A stretch of 39,547 bases of DNA. It comes from Planctomycetota bacterium. GTDB lineage: Bacteria; Planctomycetota; SZUA-567; H5-PLA8. Each line of letters opens with the position of its first letter. The first letter of the stretch is position 1. The notes below the pieces were generated by a model. That model was given only the letters and a program-made list of their open reading frames with translations, had not been told where the DNA came from and ran no database searches. Below, piece by piece: positions 32,931-39,547 of this stretch. The position numbers and the translations under genes were made by a program. The stretch spans positions 1 through 39,547 of the forward strand of contig JAKLKQ010000062.1 in NCBI GenBank assembly GCA_023150555.1, read 5' to 3'.

Positions 32931-33365
32931 TCAGTCCCACCATATCTCAAGAACTACGCGTTTCGGATCGCCACCGTTCGCCATGTAATCATCCCTACTC
33001 CGTGCTTCAACAGCAGTGTTTGCTTCTTCATATCTTATCCAATCAACCGACTCCGGATCCCACGAGTTCGCAAGAGCTTCAAGCTTGTCCTCCTGACCCA
33101 AGGCTGGTGCAAGGTGGACCCTATCATACCCATAAAGATTTTCCGGCAGCCCCCGAAGTCCAGAATAGTCAGATTCCTCACGCACAAATTTTCCTGTAGC
33201 AGAATCCTGAACAAGCTTTTGTGCAGGCCCTACTAATAAAACCGCACGCCAAATGTTCCTATTCTCCCTCAGGGACCTGGCGATATTCGGCCCATTGAAA
33301 GTGCCCCAATGCCCTGCTGCTTCAATCAGATTCAGCATTGCTTCCTGAAGATTAAGAGCAGCCAT
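32931..33365 (-). CDS. Hypothetical protein, low-GC anomaly
   Basis: 144 residues from ATG 33365, preceded by AAAGGAGG. I do not recognise the protein. It is soluble, acidic near the C-terminus and ends in EIWWD. The gene is about 49% G+C by hand count over 32941-33360, while neighbours are about 70%, and its codon use has many A/T third positions. This suggests recent acquisition. A defence, immunity or toxin-antitoxin role is conceivable for such small islands, but nothing in the sequence shows it. No mobility gene or partner gene is adjacent. Confidence 0.65.
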   Translation of the reverse strand: MAALNLQEAMLNLIEAAGHWGTFNGPNIARSLRENRNIWRAVLLVGPAQKLVQDSATGKFVREESDYSGLRGLPENLYGYDRVHLAPALGQEDKLEALANSWDPESVDWIRYEEANTAVEARSRDDYMANGGDPKRVVLEIWWD

Positions 33366-33522
33366 ATCTCCTCCTTTGGGATCTGCAATCCTGTTATCCC
33401 GCGATGGCATTTGCAGCCAACCTGAACAGGCTATCCGTTTTCACGGCGCGCTTGTAGCCCGCTCTCCATTCTCTCTGATCCTCCCCTTTGGCTCAGGTGA
33501 AAGGCGATTACGATGCCGCGCC

Positions 33523-34782
33523 ATGGGCCGCTTCCTCTTCGTCCCCTACGGCAGCCACGGCGACGTGCATCCGTACGTCGGCATCGCGCTCGAACTGCGC
33601 GCGCGCGGCCACGACGTGATCTTCTTCGTCAACGGGCACTTCGCGCCGCTGATCGAGGGCCTCGGCTTAAAGGTCGAACTCTACGGCACCGACGAGGACT
33701 TCCGGCGCCAGGTCGCCGACCCGGACATCTGGGACCCCAGGAAGGGCTTCGCCGCCGTCATGCGTGGCATCGAGAAGGGCTACCTGCGCTTCCTGTACGA
33801 TAAGATTCAAGAGAACTACGTGAAGGGCCAGACCGTCGTCGCTGCATCCGTGATGGCGCTGGGCGCGCGCTGTGCTCGGGAGAAGCTGGGCATTCCACTG
33901 GCGTCGGTGGACTTGCAGCCGGTGCTCTTTCGCAGCGTGCACGCGCCGCCGCGCCTGCCGGGAATCTGGTGGCCGAAACACGCGCCACACGCCTATGTGC
34001 GCTTCATCTTCTGGCTCAGCGACATCGCCTTCGTCGATCCGATGATGTGCCCGATGCTCAACCGCTTTCGCGCCGAGATCGGCCTGCCGCCGGTGAAGCG
34101 CGTCATCAACGGCTGGTGGCACAGCCCCGATCTTGTCCTGGCTCTCTTCCCCGACTGGTACGCGAAGCCGCAGCCCGACTGGCCGCCGAACGTGCGCTGC
34201 ACGGGCTTCCCGATGTACGACGAGGCCGGCACGACGGCCATGGACGCGGAACTGGAAGCGTTTCTCGCCGCGGGCGACGCGCCGCTGGTCTTCACGCCCG
34301 GCACGGCGCACGTCTTCGCGCGCGGGTTCTTCGAGTCCGCAGCCGCGGCGTGCAAGCTGCTCGGCAAACGCGGCGTGCTGCTTACCCGCCACGCGCAGAA
34401 CATCCCTGCTTCGCTGCCCGAGGGCGTTAGACACTTTGCGTACGCGCCCTTCTCGGAACTGCTGCCGCGTGCGGCGGCCTTCGTGCACCACGGCGGCATG
34501 GGCAGCAGCGCGCAGGGTCTGAAGGCCGGCGTGCCGCAACTGGTCTGGCCGCTGGCGCACGACCAGTTCGACAACGCCGCGCGGCTGGAAGCCCTGGGCG
34601 TGGGCGGCGAACTGCGGCCCAAGCACTTCACGCCGGAAAATATCGCCGCGAAGCTGCGCGGGCTGCTCGAGAATCCAGACGTGAAGAAAAAAGCGAAGGA
34701 GCTCTCGAAGCGCCTCGACGCGCAAACCGCCCGCGCCGCCGCGGCCGACGCACTGGAATCGTTGCTGGCGAAAAAGACTTAA
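33523..34782 (+). CDS. GT1-family glycosyltransferase (UGT/erythromycin-type)
   Basis: 419 residues with a GT-B fold. The N-terminal Rossmann domain opens with FVPYGSHGDVHPYVGIALEL, the acceptor-side motif. The C-terminal domain has the donor-binding signature HHGGMGSSAQGLKAGVPQL (322-340) and AHDQFDNAARL (345-355), where His322 and Gln348 contact nucleotide and sugar in this family. It transfers a sugar to a lipid, sterol, polyketide or similar small acceptor; which one is unknown. ATG 33523 follows a weak ribosome site; the open frame upstream from 33376 reads unlike protein. It is cytoplasmic, possibly membrane-associated. Confidence 0.85.
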   Translation: MGRFLFVPYGSHGDVHPYVGIALELRARGHDVIFFVNGHFAPLIEGLGLKVELYGTDEDFRRQVADPDIWDPRKGFAAVMRGIEKGYLRFLYDKIQENYVKGQTVVAASVMALGARCAREKLGIPLASVDLQPVLFRSVHAPPRLPGIWWPKHAPHAYVRFIFWLSDIAFVDPMMCPMLNRFRAEIGLPPVKRVINGWWHSPDLVLALFPDWYAKPQPDWPPNVRCTGFPMYDEAGTTAMDAELEAFLAAGDAPLVFTPGTAHVFARGFFESAAAACKLLGKRGVLLTRHAQNIPASLPEGVRHFAYAPFSELLPRAAAFVHHGGMGSSAQGLKAGVPQLVWPLAHDQFDNAARLEALGVGGELRPKHFTPENIAAKLRGLLENPDVKKKAKELSKRLDAQTARAAAADALESLLAKKT

Positions 34783-34882
34783 CCGCAGGGCACGCGGAGA
34801 GCCCGAAGGACGGCACTTCTGTTGCTGGTATCTGATTATGGGCATTGGGTTGCGGGGGCCTGCTCGCCCCTCACCCCTGCCG

Positions 34883-36049
34883 TTACATCGAGCGGTACTT
34901 CTCGATCACCGCGCGGGCTTCGTCGAGGGACTTCACCTTCTCGCGGATGACGATGCCGGTCTTCACTTCCTTGGCGTGGGTCTCGGGCAGCGGGGAATCC
35001 CACAGCAGCGCGACCTTGCGTTCGGCGGCCTTGCGCCAGACGGTGTCGAAGTCGTTCAGCTCGGGGTTGCCGAGGTGGATGCCGCTGACGTTGTCGATGC
35101 CGACGGCGAACGGGTAGATGTGCGTGACGTCGCCGCAGAAATGGTGCGCGCCGCCGCCGAAGGGCCCGAAGGACTCGTCGTTGTACGGCTTGACGAACTC
35201 CTCGTACATGTCCGGACCCAGCAGCACGGAGTTGTCGTCGACGTTGCGCACGCCGCCGCGCAGGCGCCAGTTCCAGTAGTAGCCTTCGTTCAGGGGCTCG
35301 CCGAGGATCTTTTTATAGTTCTTGCTCGCCGCGACGTACATCGCGCTGATCCAGCCCAGGAACGCGTGGACGAACTCGGGGTCGTCGTAGACGTCGAGGT
35401 ACAGCTGCTCGCCGCGCAGGTGGAAGCCCAGGTTGAAGGGCCCTTGGTTGTCCGGCAGTGTGATGTGGCAGAAGCGCGCCAGTTTCGGATACGGCGCCAG
35501 GGCCTTGCGCCAGGCCGCAACGATCTCGCGGTACTTGGGCGTCACGCCGCCCTCGACGTCAGGCACGCCGGCCTCGATCAGGGCCTCCAGGTTCTCGCGC
35601 TCGCTGAAGTCCGGCGGGCGCACCACCCACGGCATGCTGTCCTCGCTGGCGTTGTCGAAGGCGGTGTCGCAGCCGACCAGCGTGGGGATGGTACCGATGC
35701 CCAGGTTCGGGCGGATGCTGAAGCACTTGTCGTCCTTGAGGAGGCTGGACTCCCAGGCGGGCGCGAGTTCGTTCAGCAGCATCTTGCCGTGGTCGGCCAT
35801 CTGCTGTTCCCAGTCGAAGGTGGGCCAGTCGGTGTGGCCGTGGGTGACGTGGGCGACGTCGTCGCGGAGGGTGACCATCACCGGCAGAGTGTCGACCTTT
35901 TCGAAGGCCCAGCTGGCGCGCTGGCGTTCCTCGACCTTGGCCATGTGTTCGGCGTCGATGGCGTTTTCCAGGCGCGGGAGCCAGAAGGCGAGCAGTTCGT
36001 CTCCGGAGCTCTTGATGGGATCGGGGGCCTGGGCGTTGTCGGCAACCAC
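34883..36049 (-). CDS. Uroporphyrinogen decarboxylase/MtaA-family protein
   Basis: 388 residues from GTG 36049, which has GAGGA eight bases upstream; the longer frame from 36094 lacks a ribosome site. The TIM-barrel URO-D fold is suggested by the overall sequence. The motif HHFCG (302-306) resembles the HxCG zinc site of MtaA/CmuA-type methylcobamide methyltransferases, not the haem-pathway HemE. The probable role is methyl transfer from a methylated corrinoid or a sugar-linked reaction; the substrate is unknown. A distant, divergent gene (36294) lies upstream; the glycosyltransferase converges. Confidence 0.78.
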   Translation of the reverse strand: MVADNAQAPDPIKSSGDELLAFWLPRLENAIDAEHMAKVEERQRASWAFEKVDTLPVMVTLRDDVAHVTHGHTDWPTFDWEQQMADHGKMLLNELAPAWESSLLKDDKCFSIRPNLGIGTIPTLVGCDTAFDNASEDSMPWVVRPPDFSERENLEALIEAGVPDVEGGVTPKYREIVAAWRKALAPYPKLARFCHITLPDNQGPFNLGFHLRGEQLYLDVYDDPEFVHAFLGWISAMYVAASKNYKKILGEPLNEGYYWNWRLRGGVRNVDDNSVLLGPDMYEEFVKPYNDESFGPFGGGAHHFCGDVTHIYPFAVGIDNVSGIHLGNPELNDFDTVWRKAAERKVALLWDSPLPETHAKEVKTGIVIREKVKSLDEARAVIEKYRSM

Positions 36050-36161
36050 GGTTCGGTTCCTCGTTGCGGGTCGTGCGAAAGGGCCGCAGGGCATTGTGCA
36101 AAGGCACGGACCGAGCGCAAGCGCGCAATTTACGCCCTTCTTACAGGCGACCCATCCTTTA

Positions 36162-36228
36162 CGCCGCCAGCACTTTGCAGCATTCCCAGGGCCCTCGAGT
36201 CAGCATAGTTTTTACAACGCTGGCGGCG
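36162..36228. promoter_or_regulatory. 10-bp inverted repeat between divergent genes
   Basis: CGCCGCCAGC (36162-36171) and GCTGGCGGCG (36219-36228) are exact inverted copies separated by 47 bases, in the intergenic region between the MtaA-like gene and the 36294 gene. Each is followed by a similar CACTTTGC/GCTTTGC element. It may be a looping operator pair. Confidence 0.4.
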
Positions 36229-36293
36229 CTTTGCGAATGAGGGTACTATGACTTAGTAGTTGAGCCTAAAGGACTTCCATAGGCAGGGACACT

Positions 36294-36935
36294 ATGGCCG
36301 GCAAACCCATGAGTTGGAAGTGGCGCCTCACGATTGCCGGCGTCATCCTGGCTCTCGTCCTGATCGGCACGGTCTTCACGCCTGTCGGCCACGACCTCAT
36401 GCGCGGCTGGATCCGCGACTACTACTACAGCCTGCCGCCCGCCGAACGCGCCGAGAGCGACGCCGCCGACTACTGGTTGGCCCTCGCTTTCTTCGTCGGC
36501 TTCATCTGCCAGCAGGACCAGGACGCCATGGAGATGTACCGCGAGTTCCTGGGCACGGCGACCACCGACAAGGGCGACTTCTGGGTGCGCAGCTACGACT
36601 GGCAGGAGGACTGGGCGGGCTTCTTCGAGTACGACAGGCAGAAACGCACCTGGACCGGCTGGGGCATGATGCACCCACGAGCCCCCGAGGCCTTCTACAA
36701 TTACATCCAGCTCTACGGGCCCACGGTCAGCGACCAGTTCGAAGGCCGCGAAGGCTACCACTACTACGACCTCTTCCACGAGAAGTACCGGCGTTACGCC
36801 AAGGACGGTAAGTGGTTGCCACATCCCAACTTCTACGTTTACTGGGAGAAGATGAAGCTCATCATCATGAAGAACCGGGCCAAGACTCCGCCGGTGCCCA
36901 TGACCAAGCCCGAGAAGTACCCGGGCCCCAAATAG
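36294..36935 (+). CDS. Small membrane-anchored protein of unknown function
   Basis: 213 residues. A basic N-terminus and one transmembrane helix (about 11-28) anchor a soluble domain rich in Trp, Tyr, Asp and Glu (FWVRSYDWQEDWAGFFEYDR, YNYIQLYGPTVSDQFEGREG). The tail is Lys/Pro-rich. The aromatic-rich pattern is unusual and I recognise no family. A weak AGGGA ribosome site precedes ATG 36294. It lies upstream of the HEAT-like gene on the same strand with 112 bases between. Confidence 0.65.
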   Translation: MAGKPMSWKWRLTIAGVILALVLIGTVFTPVGHDLMRGWIRDYYYSLPPAERAESDAADYWLALAFFVGFICQQDQDAMEMYREFLGTATTDKGDFWVRSYDWQEDWAGFFEYDRQKRTWTGWGMMHPRAPEAFYNYIQLYGPTVSDQFEGREGYHYYDLFHEKYRRYAKDGKWLPHPNFYVYWEKMKLIIMKNRAKTPPVPMTKPEKYPGPK

Positions 36936-37047
36936 CGGCAGTCCGGTTTGGGCCTAAGAAGGTATTCCTGGCCCCGTCCTTTTGCCCGGACCGTAACCAC
37001 TTCGGGTGCGTCAAATAACTATTGGCTTGGGCTTGCTTGGGGCTATC

Positions 37048-38979
37048 ATGATGTGCGTGATGAGTGATCTCCGATCCCCAAGCCTGGCCTGGGGTTGCAT
37101 CATCCTGGCCGCCGCGCTGGCGCTCTGCCCGCCGCACCACGCCGAAGCCGCTCAGGCACCTGCCGACCCCGCCGACCCGGCCAAGCCCGCCGCCGAGGCC
37201 CAGAACCCCGTCACCGACGCCGCCTTCAAGAAGCTCCTCGAAGGCCTGCGCGCCGAAGACGAGGCCGCTGCGCGCACCGCCGAAGACGCGCTGGTCAAGC
37301 TGCCCAAGGAACGCACCCCCGCCCTGCGCGCCGCGCTGCTGGCCGAGAAGGAACTGCTCGTGGCCGGGCGCCTGGCGCGGGTCCTCTCCCGCCGCGGCGA
37401 ACGCTTCGACGGGCTGAACGACATGCCCCGCGTGCTCCAGGATGAGCTGAAGACCCGCTGCGGCACGCTGGTGGCCTGCCCTGCAACCGAGTTGCCCGCG
37501 GCGATCCGCAAGGTGCTGGAGTACGGCGGCGCGTCCGAGCCCCTGCTGGCGCCGATGCTGCAGGCCAAAGGCGGAAAGGATGCCGTCCGCCTGCGCAGCG
37601 CGCTGGTGCTGGCGCGGCTGGCGCGCGAGGACGCCTTGCCCGAACTCGTGCGCGGCCTGGGCAACGACGAGACGCTGATGGCCGTGCGCGCGGCGCTGCT
37701 GGCCTGGAAGGAGATGGCCGCCGCGGTGCTGCGCACGCGCGGGCTGAAGGCCGAAGAGCCGCTCGTGCGGCAGCGCTCGGCCGAACTGCTCGGCTGGATG
37801 GGCGCGGCCCAGGGCGGGAAGGACGTCGAATCCGACCTGCTGAAACTCAACAAGGACCGCAGCGAGGACGTGGCGCTGAACGGCACCGTCGCCGTCGCGA
37901 ACCTGCGCGTGCCCAAGTCCTTCGCCGCGCTGCTGGACGAGTTGAAGCAGGTGCCGAAGAAGGACCGCTTCCGCCTGCACGCCACCGCCGTGGCGCTGGC
38001 GTCGACCGCCAAACAGGCGGACCTCGAAAAAATCGCCGCGCTGCTCAAGCACCGCGAGGCCGTCTACCGCGAGGCCGGGCTGGTGGCGCTGGGCCTGTGG
38101 CAGCCGCCGCCGCAATCGAAGGGCGACGCGCTCGCACGCGCGGAGGCCGTCCGACCGCTGCTGGACGACGGCGCCAAGGAGATCCAGCGCCGTGCCTGCG
38201 AGACGCTGGGCGCGCTGGCCGAAGCCGGGGACAAGTCCGCGCTGAAGCTCGCCGAGCCCCTCGCCAAGGCGCTCCAGACGGGCGTCAAGGAAGTACGCTA
38301 CGCCGCCGCGTTGGCGCTGGGCGAACTGGCCGCGCACGAGGTCGAACTGCCCGAAGCGGGGGTCAAGGCCTGCCGCGAGATGCTCGGCGTCGAGGACATC
38401 AAGCTCGCCAGCGGCGCCTGCACCACCGCGCTGATGAGCGTGATCGAGCCGAGCACCGGCGGCGGGGACGTCACCACAGGCGTCGGCGGCGGCAGCCCCG
38501 GCATCCCGCGCCCGCAGTTGCCCGGCGACACCCCGCGCCCGACCAAACCCGGCGACGACGATGGCAGCGACCCCAAGGACCCGCCGAAGAAAGACCCCGA
38601 TCCGCCCAAGGACCCGCCCAAGAAGGATCCGCCGCCGCCGGCAAACGACGGCTACTACAACGAAGGCTTCAAGTTCAAGGAAGAGCACAAGCCCGTCACC
38701 GACGCCAAGAACTACGACCCCACGCAGAAGAACGACGCGCCCAAGGACGGCGGCACGCCCGGAACGACGCCCGCGCCCACGCCGCCCAAGCGCACCGCGC
38801 CCGACAGCAGCGAGGCCAACGACGAGTACTCGACGCCCGGCAGCAGCCACGGCCTGATCCGCAAGCGCTCCTCCGTGCCCCCCAGCCTCCCGGGCCTGAA
38901 GCGCCACGAACTGCAGGAGATCGACAACCCGGCGCGCCCGGGCGACCGCGTCTTCGCCGGCTACGTGCGCGTGAACTGA
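37048..38979 (+). CDS. Exported HEAT-like repeat protein with Pro/Lys/Asp-rich tail
   Basis: 643 residues from ATG 37048 (ATG 37060 is an alternative). A signal peptide (WGCIILAAALALCPPHHAEA) is followed by helical repeats over about 60-440 of HEAT/Armadillo type (PAAIRKVLEYGG, VRLRSALVLARLARED, IQRRACETLGALAEAG, RYAAALALGELAAH). A low-complexity segment (about 466-540) holds tandem DPPKKDP units, followed by a Gly/Thr/Pro-rich tail that resembles a cell-wall or export anchor. It is likely a periplasmic or surface scaffold. It is followed by a GT2 gene 43 bases on, so they may be co-transcribed. Confidence 0.75.
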   Translation: MMCVMSDLRSPSLAWGCIILAAALALCPPHHAEAAQAPADPADPAKPAAEAQNPVTDAAFKKLLEGLRAEDEAAARTAEDALVKLPKERTPALRAALLAEKELLVAGRLARVLSRRGERFDGLNDMPRVLQDELKTRCGTLVACPATELPAAIRKVLEYGGASEPLLAPMLQAKGGKDAVRLRSALVLARLAREDALPELVRGLGNDETLMAVRAALLAWKEMAAAVLRTRGLKAEEPLVRQRSAELLGWMGAAQGGKDVESDLLKLNKDRSEDVALNGTVAVANLRVPKSFAALLDELKQVPKKDRFRLHATAVALASTAKQADLEKIAALLKHREAVYREAGLVALGLWQPPPQSKGDALARAEAVRPLLDDGAKEIQRRACETLGALAEAGDKSALKLAEPLAKALQTGVKEVRYAAALALGELAAHEVELPEAGVKACREMLGVEDIKLASGACTTALMSVIEPSTGGGDVTTGVGGGSPGIPRPQLPGDTPRPTKPGDDDGSDPKDPPKKDPDPPKDPPKKDPPPPANDGYYNEGFKFKEEHKPVTDAKNYDPTQKNDAPKDGGTPGTTPAPTPPKRTAPDSSEANDEYSTPGSSHGLIRKRSSVPPSLPGLKRHELQEIDNPARPGDRVFAGYVRVN

Positions 38980-39022
38980 CGCACCGTCTACCACTCCCGC
39001 AGCAATCGGCTAGACTCCAGGC

Positions 39023-39547
39023 ATGGCCGCTGCGCCACACCTCAGCGTTATTGTGCCCTGCTACAGGCAAGCGCGATACCTTTCGCACGCCCTCGACAGC
39101 GCCCTCGCGCAGGAGGGCGTCCGCGCGGAAATCATCGTCATCGACGACGGCCCTGACGATGCGGTCGCCGATGTCTGCGCGCGGTACGGCGAACGTGTGA
39201 CGCTGCTCCGGCAGAAGAACGCAGGCGTATCCGCGGCGCGCAACGCGGGCCTGGCGCGCGCGCGCGGCGCCTGCGTGCATTTCCTCGACGCCGACGACGC
39301 GGCGGGCCCCGGCATGTACGCCGCCATGCTGCATGCACTGGACGAGAACCCCGTCTGGATCGCGGCCTTCTGCGGCACGCGTTACATGACCCAGGCTGGC
39401 GCGTTCCTCGGGCGCACCGTCACCCCGGTGCAGCAGGGTCGGATTTTCCAGTCCGCGGCGCACGAAGGACCGGCCTTTCCCGGCGCAATGGTCGTGCGGC
39501 GCGCGGCGGTGGACCGAACCGGCGGCTTCGACTCGGCACTGGAGCAG
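39023..39547 (+). CDS. GT2 family glycosyltransferase, cut by window end
   Basis: The first 175 residues are present and the frame is open to the last base. It starts with LSVIVPCYRQARYL, a typical GT2 N-terminus. The nucleotide-binding VIDDG (Asp41-Asp42) and the DxD motif FLDADD (Asp89, Asp91) are visible, with QKNAGVSAARNAGLARARG between. It builds a polysaccharide or glycolipid from a nucleotide sugar in the cytoplasm. The substrate is unknown. The start ATG 39023 follows CCAGGC, a weak ribosome site. Confidence 0.9.
   Translation, partial: MAAAPHLSVIVPCYRQARYLSHALDSALAQEGVRAEIIVIDDGPDDAVADVCARYGERVTLLRQKNAGVSAARNAGLARARGACVHFLDADDAAGPGMYAAMLHALDENPVWIAAFCGTRYMTQAGAFLGRTVTPVQQGRIFQSAAHEGPAFPGAMVVRRAAVDRTGGFDSALEQ

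Overview
The window is GC-rich bacterial chromosome (roughly two thirds G+C by eye). It has 30 protein-coding genes on both strands and no rRNA, tRNA, CRISPR array, transposase or phage gene that I can recognise. The gene content points to an uncultivated member of the PVC superphylum, most likely Planctomycetota. The pointers are a Ser/Thr kinase with a zinc ribbon and membrane anchor, a zinc-ribbon PrsW protease, a PQQ-type propeller fused to a methyltransferase-like domain, several HEAT-like proteins, a UroD/MtaA-like protein, and a PhyH oxygenase divergent from an AraC regulator. This is inferred from gene content; no marker gene is present.

Left part (1-14 kb). A receptor-like Ser/Thr kinase (minus) is followed by an unusual 790-bp non-coding, partly AT-rich region with dyad symmetries, a near-consensus promoter and a possible structured RNA. 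Next come a PhyH dioxygenase divergent from an AraC regulator, a histidine phosphatase overlapping a metallophosphoesterase, an exported PDZ protein, a small lipoprotein and a predicted polysaccharide-processing enzyme. An envelope-stress block follows: HtrA/DegP protease, two tandem Hsp20 chaperones and a class I aminotransferase.

Middle (14-23 kb). Three overlapping minus-strand genes (14128-17851) encode membrane proteins that appear to share one roughly 85-residue transmembrane module. Two carry large helical C-terminal domains and the third is the module alone. I regard this as the best candidate for an undescribed system here. Beside it lie a metallo-beta-lactamase hydrolase and the zinc-ribbon PrsW protease (plus), then leuA with a textbook terminator and a structured leader, and an exported DUF5666-like protein.

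Right part (23.5-39.5 kb). A probable transcription unit (kelch propeller, methyltransferase-like/PQQ propeller, large secreted glycosidase-like protein) is divergent from a GntR-LacI hybrid (AraR-type) regulator, which suggests sugar-responsive carbohydrate use. Then come a two-domain CAP/SCP protein, an anomalous low-GC gene of unknown function, a GT1 glycosyltransferase, a UroD/MtaA-like protein, a small membrane-anchored protein, an exported HEAT-like protein with a Pro/Lys/Asp tail, and the start of a GT2 glycosyltransferase cut by the window end.

Starts were moved from the longest ORF wherever a Shine-Dalgarno sequence, signal peptide or stop-start overlap supported a different one. GTG starts are proposed for six genes: the PDZ protein, the third and first membrane-module genes, the CAP protein, the UroD-like protein and (as an alternative) an internal start of the first membrane gene.
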